DNA from: Bryoerythrophyllum caledonicum
Taxonomy: Eukaryota > Streptophyta > Bryopsida > Pottiales > Pottiaceae
NCBI GenBank assembly: GCA_963971425.1
Contig: OZ020524.1
Coordinates: 8,063,845 to 8,127,844 of the forward strand
Length of the DNA stretch: 64,000 bases
Direction of reading: 5' to 3'
Shown: one piece after another, positions 12,468 to 23,812 of the stretch
Layout: every line of letters starts with the position of its first letter
How positions within the stretch are numbered: position 1 is the first letter of the stretch
Notes under the pieces: model-generated
What the model saw: only the letters and a program-made list of their open reading frames with translations
What the model was told of the DNA's origin: nothing
Database searches by the model: none
Translations under genes and position numbers: made by a program

Positions 12468-14889
12468 TCAAAGTAGTCCCAGTGTCTTCAATTGTTGGAC
12501 ATGATCTTGAGAAAGGAGTGGAGGTGTCCAATCAGGTCCCAGAACTTCACCATCCAGGTCTTCCACTACATATTCCTGCAATTCCACCGCTTTAATGGCT
12601 CAGTGTTCTGGAAAACAGAAAATTGCTTTTTACGAGTTCTACACCTAAGTGCCCAAGCTAAAAAATTAAAACGACACTTCCATCGAAATTTTCGAAGCAT
12701 GTCGAAACTACCCCATTGTTGCAGGATAGAATTTCCTCTTTCACAATTCAGCAACTAGTGATTCATTCGAGGTTTAATGACGTGTAGCGATTAGATGCTT
12801 TGGACGTCATGGGCACTTTGGGTTAAACGGTCGACTTGTCAATTACCTTGGTTAACATCCGCTTTGCCAAAATGTGGTAATGTCGTTGCCAAATCCTTTG
12901 AACAACCATAGTTGCTACAAGAACACTGTAGAAAAGCCCAACCACTGCAAATATGGCCAAAACCACAAGTGCCACGATCATAAACACGGGAGCTGCTTCT
13001 CCAGCACCTGCAAGACAGGTCGTACACTCTCCAAGCGACCCCGCGCATCCTTCACAACACATTGCACAATCCGTCCACATGCAGAGCGTTCCCGACACAC
13101 GACAATCTCCGCACACTCTGAAAAGCCATGCACAGGATTATTTTGTAAATAACATTCTTAAGACACAAAACCAATGTACAGTGGCCGCATGCATGTTTCG
13201 GAGCACCAGTCAAAAGCATGAAAAAGAATGCGAGAGGGGTCATTGATGATACCCTTCACAACAGCAGAGGCAAACTTCTCGACAGGGTTGAGCCAACTCA
13301 TTCCGTAAGCGTCGATCGTAGCACGTCATGAAACATCCCGATAGACCCAAAAATACGAGGAAAACCAGAACACCTAAAAACAAACACAACCAACGCCTGT
13401 GAGTTCATCAGCCTGCACTGTCAATAGAGGCAACCGGGAGATGACCTATAAGAACTCATAAGGTGCAGGTATTGAGAATCGAAGTTATGAAGGAAACCTA
13501 GCACTTAATTCTGGATGGAAAGAAACGAAAAAACATACCACAAAGGTAGTAGAATGGATAGTGGTTCACAAAACCCCAAATGTGCTCAAGTTTGTTTCCC
13601 ATACGGTGATCCACTGTGTACACCAGGTATCCAAAGAGAGAGATAACCTGCACAGGGACGTACATGTATTAATTGATAAAGCACTAGAAAGTAATAGGAT
13701 AGTACAAAGACGTAAAAGGTGTGAACATTACGGTACAAAAGTTGAACAAGGCCAGTGGTTGTGAAATTTTAACTCTAAACAAATCTCAATCCAAAATTTA
13801 GAAAAGTATTAGATAGTGTACCAGCTGAACCGCCAAAAAGATAGACAGTATGTCCCGGGTGACAAAGAAACGGAATTTAAGTGTCCTCCACTTTCGGTCA
13901 GCTGGGGTGTGCACTCTGATGTGATATAGAGTCTTGCAAGTTGTGCAATGGCAAAATGCAAATCCTTCCTGACATTTCAAAACAGAATCAGAAATCGAGA
14001 TTTGACTTAAAATACATGAACTATGCCTTTGACCATCATAACATACACGCCAAGCTACAAGAACAAAGCGGTCACGTCTCATCGAAACGACGATCACTTC
14101 ATTTTCCATTGTTCTAACATGGTCAAGCTTCGCACAAGAAAGTGCATAAACTGTACTCTTTAGATTGTGTCATTCTCGATTTAAGTAAAAACAACTTCAC
14201 AAGAGATTTCCACTCATTGACACACCATTGCTTCCCTCAGTCACCACTGACAAATCAGATGGAAAATGCATACCACACTCAATAAACTAAGAAAACACAC
14301 CAGGAAGCAGAAACAATTTTTTTTAATAAAGTACCTTGATCGAACGCCAATTGTCGAGGCATTCGCGGTGAACATACTTCTGAGACCCTTTGCACTTACA
14401 TGGTGCAATGAAGTCTCTACCTGGAACTACAATCTCGTCAGGATACAAAGAACTTGTCATCAACCTACACCACATGCTAATAATGTCAGCCCTCAACAGC
14501 ATCCATAAAATTCAAATGCTATTTTTCTTAGCCCTCACATGTGTACAAACAACAATACATGAGAATTCTCCTCTTCCCTTCCTAGCGCGCTTTCGAGGTA
14601 TTCATTACGGAAGACACTTCCAATTGCTATTTGCACATAGTACAACATGATGGCTGATATCATTTTCATATTTCTTAAATTCGCAATCCGTCGAAACATT
14701 ACCGTCCGACTCGAGGCAGATCCGGCACTGAGGCTGATCCTCCCCGGGGCCTGCCTCCAGGTCCACATCGTCTCTGTCCATGATCAGAGGCCGCCGCTCA
14801 ATCACGTCCACATCCACCGCCGTCTCCGCCATCGCGGACGCAGCACTCGGAGCCGCTTCCTCAACCTCCACGCGCTCCCCTTTCTCCAT
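12468..14889 (-). CDS. RINGv (C4HC3, MARCH-type) membrane E3 ubiquitin ligase (7 exons)
   Basis: Exons, 5' to 3': 14889-14703, 14426-14335, 13968-13822, 13647-13539, 13373-13253, 13117-12847, 12575-12468. Phases agree throughout, giving 1035 bases and 344 residues from ATG at 14889 to TGA at 12470-12468. The RINGv finger is complete: C55-x2-C58-x13-C72-x-C74-x7-H82-x2-C85-x15-C101-x2-C104, with CRICLESD and the plant-typical CKCKGSQKYVHRECLDNWRSIK. The acidic N-terminus precedes it. Hydrophobic segments follow: one across exons 3-4 (ILSIFLAVQL and the start of exon 4), one across exons 4-5 (VLVFLVFLGLSG), and one in exon 6 (FMIVALVVLAIFAVVGLF). The middle one is followed by a Cys-rich loop. 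The C-terminus reads RIWQRHYHILAKRMLTKEYV and continues. It likely transfers ubiquitin at an endomembrane; substrates are unknown. Confidence 0.9.
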
Positions 14890-15342
14890 CGCAAACCCTC
14901 TCACAACTAGGGTTCCGCCGTCTCCACCAACCCCCGACCTGATCGAACCCCCTCAGCTCCGGAAAAATACAATTGCAGCTCCGTCCACAACCTCGTCTCG
15001 ATCGCAATCCGCTCTCGTTCGGAACGAACCGCGATTCTTCGATTCCCCGACGAGACGCTCACCCATGAGTTATTGTGTCAACAAAGCATTATCACGTGAA
15101 TTGGAGTCCCTGCGATTGTGGACAAACCCTTCACAAGCAGTGTCGCAGGATTACTGTTGTGCACTTCGCACCGTCAGGGGGAGTATACAGCGGGTATCGA
15201 CAGAGGGTATATGTAGCGTAGACGGTACCTGCGGAGGGTATCTGGAGAGGGTATCAAACAAGGATAGGGTACCACGATCTCATGATATAGAGGTATCGTT
15301 GGGGTGTCAATCGAGGACAGGGTACCACAATGCAAGACACTA
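14890..15342. other. RINGv upstream region
   Basis: The 5' flank of the RINGv gene. The GC-rich part (about 14890-15080) gives open frames on the plus strand that are antisense to the gene's 5' end and flank, so I do not call them. Past 15180 there are repeated GGGTATC/GGTACC words with no clear unit length. Confidence 0.4.
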
Positions 15343-15559
15343 CACTAAAGATGACATTTAGTGCAGTGCCTAGTAAATGACTTGTAAATGCTATAAGTTT
15401 TTACTCTTCATGCCAATTTTTACCAAGAGAACAACTATCTATAGTATTCAAATAAAAGGATCACTAAAAACAAAGTTGGTAAAAATATTCATTCATAGTA
15501 AAAATCTATAGCATTTACAAGTCATTTACTGGGCACTACACTAAATGTCATCTTTAGTG
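15343..15559. mobile_element. TA-flanked foldback MITE, 217 bases
   Basis: The ends are inverted repeats of about 54 bases with only about two mismatches, beginning CACTAAAGATGACATTTAGTG. TA lies on each side (15341-15342 and 15560-15561). The CACTA...TAGTG ends recall CACTA elements, but the flanking TA fits a Stowaway/Tc1-mariner-type insertion better, and no 3-base target duplication is seen. There is no coding capacity. Confidence 0.7.
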
Positions 15560-18500
15560 TAGTATGACCATGTCGTGGAATTAATTCTTACAAACATGAT
15601 TCTTTTTTAAAACACATGTGGAAACGTAGACCCAGAACCTATATGAGCCGAACGCCTCTAAGGGTATCCTCCCTCACCAAGTAGTTCTATCTCTAAGTCC
15701 TACCGCCCGGACAGTTCCCTGCCCAGGTAGAGGACCTTGTTCTACGACCCCTCACGCGGTGAATTTGACAGTTTTGAATATTATTAATAATGTAAATTGT
15801 TTTTTATATTGGGTGGTATTTGTTGATTTGTTTTATACAAGGAGGCACCATACAAGGTGACACATTGAACCCCTATCTCTTCATTATTTTTCTTGAACCT
15901 CTCCCGCGATGGCTTCAAACGGGCAACAACAGTTACACCTTTTGCACCTAAAAAATAACCATAAACTCGGCCGCAGACATCAACATATGTCTCAAAACAC
16001 TTCATATCCAATTAAACAAAATAGATAAGTTTTGTCTATGGACTGGTATGGAACTCAAAGTTTGAAAATGTGCTGAGCTGGGTGCCTCAACAAATCCAAA
16101 ACAAACCCAACTGCCTTTAAAGCTCTTATCCAAGCTACTAATATAAACTACCAAACCCAACCAATCTCGGTTCTACACCAAAATCAACCTTACATCTACC
16201 TTAGCATAAACCTTGTCCCATCGCTTAAATGAAAAATACAAATCCACGTCACTACTTCCAAACTTATTAATCAGTGCAAAAAACTAACTTCATGCCCAGC
16301 CACAATGCAGCAAAAAATAAAAATGATTGATACCATTATACGACCGGGAATATCCTACAATTTCTACGCCGTCCCCTATACATTGCCCGCCATAAAAAAC
16401 TTGACAAAAAATCATAGCTATACAAAAAAAGTATGTGGCCTTTCCAATTGCACATCCAATGTCATAACACAACTCCTCCAAGATCTATTTGGACAAGAAT
16501 CATTTTCTGTATAAAATGCCTATCTCCATTGCATTGGGGAACTACTCCAAAACGCCCTTAATGTTGCTAAACAACTATTTTGCCACCCCCATGCCTTTCT
16601 ACATGCACTACCCCATGCCTCACCCGCGCCCCACCTTACACACTAAAAGAACCATACATCATCAATAACAATAACATCCAACCCGACATTAACTCTCTAC
16701 CAAAACCCCTAAGCCCACCGCACCCATCCCCACCCCCCTTGCCACACATATTGAAAAACCCTCTCACATACCCTATTAACAACATCATTGACCAAAAATA
16801 TAGATAATATACAGAGTTTCAGAAAATAAGCAAAAAAGACACGTCATACATGTACCATTGGCAACACAACAACACAACCTACAGTAAATGGCTCCCGCAA
16901 AGAAATCTCTTTTCTTGACACAATTGCAACACCACTCTCCATAACACCAAAATCCTTAAACAATGCTACCACAACGATAAAACTATATCACCCCCAAATA
17001 CAACTTAGAGACACAAGATTTGTTACACTGCCCATCATCATCTCCCTCTTTAACATCTTCACGACCAAATGTTTAAATCCCAAAACCGACATCCTTACAC
17101 AAACAAACACAATAAAGATACAACAAGACAATGCTTCATATATGAAGGAAACGGTAGACACCTAATGACTACACTGGTCGCTAGACTACAATGGTTGTGG
17201 AACTAATACCATGTCGCAATACAAGCCCCCATGAACATTGAACCCTCACCTCAACCATTTGAAACCAAAATTGTTTGGCTATACCAAAGATACAAACACC
17301 GTATACCAAAAAATGACCCCCTTAAACATGCACACTACACATTACCCGCCCCTATACTAGACTCTCTTATCACATCCTTTAATATACCATAGTCATACTT
17401 TTCATCCTCTGTCACATGCTCCACAAAAAAATTGAAGTTTTCTTCGCCATTCAAACGAGAAAAAATATTTGGCTCGCTTAGGAAAGCATTTGACTATCAG
17501 TGGAATGGAATAGGACTCGCACACCCCCACAATGACAAAGAAACAAACAATACATTGGGCGCGTCTAGCGGCAAACAGTACACCAACTATACCACCATTA
17601 TTATTATTACACTCGACATTAATTCGTACCAAAATTGCACTTTATACTTGGGCCCATTCCTAGACTCCACTATAAAAAAACGGCATTTAGGTGGTGTCTA
17701 GGCTGCAACGTGCCGTGTTTTCTGAGATGTTAGTCGTTTGTCGGACAATGGCCACAGTATCTGAAAAAAAAATTGACGTTGCATAAAACGTGTTCCTTTT
17801 TGAAAACACCGGCAACAAGCCCGCAACTCGGAGGAGATACCACACAAGAATCCAGAATTCAAAACCGGATCGTCTCCTCCAACAACATTAAAGCACGAAA
17901 GACAAGGGGTCAGAGCCACTGGCACACGCCTGGAGTGGATGGCCCAAATTGCAAACCTGTAATACAAAGAGAAACACTCAAAAGTGTTTTTCCAAGTCTC
18001 AACTTGAAGCTCTATGGAAATTTATGGAAGTTGGTGTTTAAAAACACAATTCAGCCCTTAAAAATCATCATTCAGGGCTCAAAAGCAACTCCAAATGCCA
18101 ATCCAATAATGCTAATGGATTTTTTGGCAAATTTCGCGGAAAGTGAGCTCAAATTTTGCTCAAATCCGAGCAAAATTGCCTCTTCAAATGAACTTCAAAG
18201 ATTAGACTAATCTTTTTTTAATTTATTTTTTTAACACCCACAAAAATGTGGTTTCTGAAAATATTTTTCAAGTTAAATTTTTTTCAAGTTAAAAGTTTCT
18301 CATTCATTTTGAATAGAAACCTTCCCTTAAAAACTTAAATCCGAAGTCAAAATCCAAAAATAATAACTATTTTGGAAGATATTAACTCACAATTAAATGA
18401 ATCTACCCCAAATTACAGTTTCCTCCACAGTGGATGAATTCTGCGCCCCAGTTGAAAAATCGCTCGACGGATAAAAAATCTTTTAACAGATGAAAAATAG

Positions 18501-18747
18501 ATCAACAGATGAAAATTTGCAAAATGGATGAAACTATCGGCTGGTAGGTTTAGCAACACTCCATCTTTACTCCAAACTTTCACAGCCTACAATTTCTTCA
18601 AAAATTGTCCAAATCATGTGCCGTCTGTTGCGTTGAAATTCTCTAAACGCGCACTACAACATCAATTTAAGTACCTACAAAAAAATTCCATCTATCTAAG
18701 CTCTAATTTCATAGCTAAAGAGGGATATGTGGGGAGGTCTTTGTCAA
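15560..18747. other. Intergenic, no supportable gene
   Basis: Mostly AT-rich and on the plus strand A/C-rich between about 16050 and 17350. Open frames are short, low-complexity and without recognisable domains. The word GATGAAAAAT recurs around 18470-18530. I see no structure that supports a gene. Confidence 0.4.
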
Positions 18748-19105
18748 GTGAATAACTAGTGATTCACTAGGGTAGTCAAGTGTCTCACACTTTACAAAGG
18801 GAGAATGAAAGAGTGCAAGTAGTATAAGAGAATGCGGAGCCTTCACTACTGATAAATAATCACTTGCAAACAAAGGTAATCACTAAACACTCTCTAAGTC
18901 ATTTACAAAGCTTGACTTCACAAAGACGTCAAGTCAAGGACGTGTGCAGCGCTATACGTACATATACACAATCCTAAGTGGATGAAAAACATCCACGGAT
19001 GAATGTGGCGTGCTACCGTACGTCCTTAAATCCGTAGGTTAGTAACAAAGTAATCTACGCTACAACACTACAATGCAAAGAGGCCCTCGACGCCACGTCC
19101 GGTGA
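18748..19105 (-). repeat. Solo or fragmentary LTR, inverted copy of the 52.5-53.5 kb units
   Basis: Read on the minus strand, this stretch follows the LTR-like units at 52525-53531. It shares the GGACGTGGCGTCGAGGGCCT-type block, a GGATG...CATCCAC...AGGATTG block, and the CTTGACGTC...CAAGTCAAGC block, with CTACCCTAGTGA near the end. The copy is diverged. No internal region or target duplication is visible beside it, so it may be a recombined solo LTR or a fragment. Confidence 0.65.
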
Positions 19106-19436
19106 CAATGAGGTTACAAATGTGCAAAAAAAGATAGAGTTAGAGTTTGCTTGGGTGAAAACTCCTTCAACACCATGTTTGTTGTATTGGAAAAATTCCA
19201 TGATTTTCTAGGTGTTCATTTAGGTCGATCCAACCTAAATTGTTGCCACATGTATTAATTTTGAAGACTAATAATCTCTGAATATAACGAATGTTGTTGT
19301 GTTATTTTGTTGGACCATTGCTTTCTACCACAGTAGTCATCTGCTTTGCTGTCTTCGTCACAGATTGTAGGCGGCTTGATGGCTCACCTTGTCCTTTACT
19401 CTCTTTGTGCTAGAGTTCATAGGGATGACATATTAA

Positions 19437-20245
19437 CCCCTAAAGGACCAAGGCAATTTTTCCTCAAAAACACTCCAAAATTGCCATTTCCAGCACATTC
19501 AACACAAAATGATACAAAATCATTTTTTTTTTAAATTAACCATACGATCTTGTACTAGACTTGTATGAGAGTGTGTGGTAAAAATTTTGGTAAGTTTGAC
19601 CGCACGGATTGAAAGATATTAGCCTTTGAAGTGCGACATAATCTCTTTTTCAGGTCATACTAAACACCTTCAACAAACTTCGACCACCATCTATGGCAAC
19701 TTTTTGCACTACGGACCCTGAATTTATTGTGTTAACTTGAAAACGATCATATTAGGCACATGTGCACCAAATTTTAGAAGTAGAAGAGGTGTAGAAGATG
19801 TCCTAAAAAATCCTGCAATGCAACTATGTGCTAAGAATCAACAATACACTTAATAATTTTCATATATGATATCCTTCTCAAATTTTTGAAATTCACAAAT
19901 CCGTACGGTAGATGCAAAGATCTCAATTTCCTTTCCAAGAGGACATTTTCTTTCTTTAAAATGGACAAAAACTCGAATTTCTATTGAATTTAGAAGTTAT
20001 TAAAGTTTGGTGACAATATATGTGATATGTCACACTAAACTGCTGCACTATTTGTATTTGTAAGTGAAAATAAATTGTAACTTTTGAACCGTAAGTCGGA
20101 ATTCTACGAAATCTGTGTTTATGCAAAGCTAATCAAAAGTTGTCCATTCATTAAAAAAATCTCAGAAAATAATGCCTAGAATTGAGAACGTGGTAACTTA
20201 CCCAAACTCAAAATGTCCCTCGAGGGGACTTTGGTCCTTTAGGGG
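19437..20245. mobile_element. TTAA-flanked non-autonomous element, family A copy 1
   Basis: 809 bases with inverted ends CCCCTAAAGGACCAAGG and CCCCTAAAGGACCAAAGTCC. The target site is TTAA on the left (19433-19436) and TTAG, one change away, on the right. The interior matches the element at 44372-45227 in inverted orientation. There is no coding capacity. The TTAA target plus CCC-starting termini is the hallmark of piggyBac-type transposition; assignment to that superfamily is inference, as no transposase is present. Confidence 0.75.
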
Positions 20246-21929
20246 TTAGGTGCAAAGGAAAATCTACAATTCCACAACAACGCTCCATGTTGATTAGAGG
20301 AATTGCCCTTGTCTTCAATTACATAATACTATATTATTTGTGATTTCAACCAGGAGATCACAACAGATATCCTGTCTATTGTGTTCAATTCGCAAAGTAC
20401 ATCATCTTCAACGACAAGAGGATTCAAGGAATTTCCAAAGAAGGGATTCGTGGACTTTGTGCGTACTTGGAGGTCTATCCATTTGCTAGAAAGGGATTCA
20501 ACCCCCCCTCGCTTCTTTGTGTTATCTTCACCCATCACTTCATTGCTCGTACTCATAGCTTGATATACTCCAAATCGGCAATATGACTACGTACCTTCTT
20601 AATATCTCTTGCGTAATCAAGATGGACCTTGCAATTGTCCTCTTGTTGTCGTTGGTACACCTTTGTTACTTCCGCATCTACCTCGGGATTAAACGGTAGC
20701 CTCCCTAGCATCATCGTCTACTTGATAGAGCGCACACATTCACATCAAGGAAGGACATCAATAACTCTTTTGTGAGTATAAAAAAGCACGGGAGGAGGTA
20801 CTAATGTATAAACTTACAAATTCTTGAGCTCGTCCTTGCTGCTGGTGCAACTTCTTTAACGTGGCCGACACTAAACTTGGCTATGGCTAGGATTTCCTAG
20901 CCATGGCTGAGGTCAGCTATGGCTGGGATTAGCAGGCTATGGCCAAACCTCCTCCTATCCTCGTTCTTCTTTCCTTTGAGCTCTTCTCTTGCCATCTTGA
21001 TTTGCCACAGATTGCCTTCCTTGCTCCTAGCTAACTCCGTCCTCATCACTCCATGGCTCCGACCATAGCAAGGATTGCTAGGGCGTGAGCTATGAGCGGT
21101 GAGCCGTGAGCGGTGAGCTATGAGCAGTGATAGTCACAAAAAAATACCCTATTTTTTTTGTATATGATCGGAGAACCGTGGAAAAATAGCAGTATGAAAG
21201 TCTATATCCGTGGAAAATTTGTACAACCTATATATGATGTAATGCCTATATCCGTGTAAATATGCTTCTAATTTCATTGTGTTAGTATCTATTCTCATTT
21301 TAGTCTCACATTGGTCCCCGCATTTTGACAACTCCTTTTAGTGCTATCAATTATAAGGTGCTGTGATATATGTTTTTACCATTTCATTCTTATATTTTTG
21401 AATATACTTGTTACTTATTTTTTCTATTATGGCCTTGCCTTTTATTATATAAATCAATTTGACCAAAAAATAAATTATTCATTATTGTTTATTCTTTCCA
21501 AATTGTTTTTTGTTACGTTCATGAGATTATCTATTTCTCTCTAACCTATATCATTTTTTAAAAGACAATAATTGGTATATATTTGAAATGCTTTGATTTA
21601 CGTCTATATTAATTGTAGTATTTCCAGAGTCTATGAAATCTGATACTAATAGAATGCTCTCTAGAGTTTACAAACTAATGATGTAACTTAGTTTTTATTT
21701 TAAATTATAATATTTGTTATTTATCTTTCACAAGCTATGCTAATATCTATTGAAAAATTAAAGTATAGAAAATAAAATGGATAATATAATGAATACAAGT
21801 TACAAGTTAGGAAGACAATAAGAACATGAAACTGAGTACTACATATGAAAGGAACACTGCAATGTAAAAGACACGTACAAAGTGAATAAAGAAAGTTTTG
21901 AAATGAAGAAGTACATGACTATAGCAAAA
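20246..21929. other. Intergenic, no supportable gene
   Basis: Contains a TGAGC-rich short tandem block at 21085-21128 (repeats of GTGAGC and TATGAGC) and nearby inverted words based on GGCTATGGCTAGG at 20880-20945. A 75-codon minus-strand open frame at 20329-20556 has no recognisable domain and is left uncalled. From 21330 the DNA is strongly AT-rich. Confidence 0.4.
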
Positions 21930-22960
21930 TTAGAAAGTAGAATTAAAACTATCATTACTATCCTCGCTAGCCTCAATCGCTTCAATGTTCACAAACTGAA
22001 CAATACGAGGGTCATAACGACGTGTTCCATACGATGGACTAGGAGATGATAAAGTAGCTAATAATTGAGCTAAGTCTTCTATATGCGAAGGAAGTAGAAA
22101 CAGTTTAGGAGGTGATACGGCGTCCGCTATCAATCTACAATGAGTCAAACAATAATGTCAACGCTGAACTTTAAAATATTTAAAAGAATGCAAGAAAATA
22201 ATAATTCACAAGTTATTTACTCAAACGGTTTTGTTTTGCAACATGACGGACAGAAATATCATCCCTCTCCAAGTCAATATCCGCTTGTGAAGACACAACA
22301 ATCTCTACCAATGGTGGCGCGTATCAAAGTGATGCATCTCGAAGTGGTGCAAGGATGACCTCAAAAATAACAGGATCCGTCTAAAAAACAACCAAATGGC
22401 GACTTAAGCGGTAGCAAGCGTGAATTGAGGCTCCTAAATTTAAAAGGAAAATATTAATGGAACTCTATATCATCAAAGATTTAAACATCAAACGTATCAA
22501 AATTACCTGAAGAAGCATAGGCATCAAGAATAACACCACCTGGCTTAGTTAGAACTTGAATTAAAATTTGCAATAAAATTGGATCTTTCTCCTGGCCTCC
22601 TCTCTAAGGAACAATTCCATTCACAAGTTGTGATGCTACTAATACAAAATTGAAGAGAACATCATCCTTGCCAAGGTTGGTATTGCCATCCAAGAGTGGT
22701 TGATCTTGTTGAAAGGAGAACTGAGAACTTGATGTGAATCATGAACAAGGAGGAGGATGCAAAAACGTCGTGTCTACCCAAAAACAGTCTTGTTGTTAAA
22801 ACAAATAAGTGGGAAAATAACATGGAAAGAGTAGAGATAGGGAAAGACACCAACATTGACTAGTTTGTTGGAGATGTCAATTGGAGCTCATTGATGCCCC
22901 ACCAAGCTTTGATGATTTTGAAGTCATAAGTCTTTGCATATGTACGTACGTCTGTTCAAA
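21930..22960 (-). pseudogene. Intron-bearing DNA methyltransferase-like pseudogene
   Basis: Minus-strand coding pieces join by good splice sites: a 5' piece of uncertain extent (about 22960 to 22507), then 22433-22221, then 22126-21930 (TGA-free to the stop at the left end). The 22507/22433 junction creates GGVILDAYASSGASIHACYR, then LSRHLVVF, then a TAG, then TDPVIFEVILAPLRDA. This fits motif I of class-beta N4/N6 DNA methyltransferases (VLDPFAGSGTT...GR..IGIE.D), with the second part following as expected. The 5' piece contains TYDFKIIKAWWGINELQLTS. A TAG and a TGA interrupt exon 2, another stop falls before the motif, and the frame is unclear between 22750 and 22880. No DPPY motif was found. 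It lies on the same strand, about 0.8 kb downstream of the large broken gene at 23777-27673. Confidence 0.5.
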
Positions 22961-23739
22961 TGATCATTGATTCGGACATAAAGATAAGTAAAGATGCATG
23001 ACTTTGCAAATAGTAATGAGTAAATTCAAAGATAGCTTCCAATTCAGACACATTAAACACACAATTAAGCAATTATGCACTTAGCCAAGTGCACTGGTTG
23101 CTGGTAGAAAGCCGCAAGTTATTTGCTCATGACTTTTTTTTAAATCAAAATTTGGCAGAAGTTTAGTATGTTTTTTGTCAAATTTTTTGGGTGTTTGTCG
23201 TGTCATACATTGGCATCTTCATGTTCATATCAATAATATATTTTTTACATTCGCTATTTTTTTTAGAAAATATATGATTTCTAATCTAGTTTGCAAATCC
23301 TGCTACAAAATTATGATCATGTGCCCAAAGAGATTATAAATGTGTTCTAAGTTATTATAGGATTTTAGAGTACTGCACTACAAATACAATGTGTAAGAGA
23401 TACAAAAATATATTTGCAATTTCCTAAGACAGTATAAAGTACCTCACTGTATTTTATAATGCAAAAACATACATAATCAAGCAATTCCACACTATTGCTG
23501 AGGAATTCTAAAATCAAACATATCATATGGACCACCCAATATATAAATATATACCACCCACCGAACGATAGACACATCTCAAACTGCATTATACTAATGT
23601 ACTTGTCACCTAAACTGCCTGCATGCTCTACTATAGTATATAGCTCTAGGCCTCAGAGCTCATCTTCTGGCGAAACGACTCCCTCCACGTGTCCAATGGT
23701 GCTACCTACCATAGCGGACAGTTCATGATCATGATCACT

Positions 23740-23812
23740 AGACGATCTCCCACATGACGATCTCCCACATAGCGGATCAGTTCATGATCACTAGACGATC
23801 TCCCACATCTTC
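23740..23812. repeat. Short tandem duplication at the 3' end of the broken gene
   Basis: The words ACGATCTCCCACAT and TTCATGATCACTAGACG recur two to three times in 70 bases, including the region of the last in-frame stop. This is consistent with a local slippage or excision scar. Confidence 0.5.

Noticed and set aside
14780-15361. 193-codon plus-strand open frame
   Set aside because: It is antisense to exon 1 of the RINGv gene and its GC-rich flank, with no domain.
21085-21128. TGAGC-rich block as hAT terminal repeat, paired with 42845-42882
   Set aside because: Only one end is found at each site and no target duplication could be shown, so no element is called.
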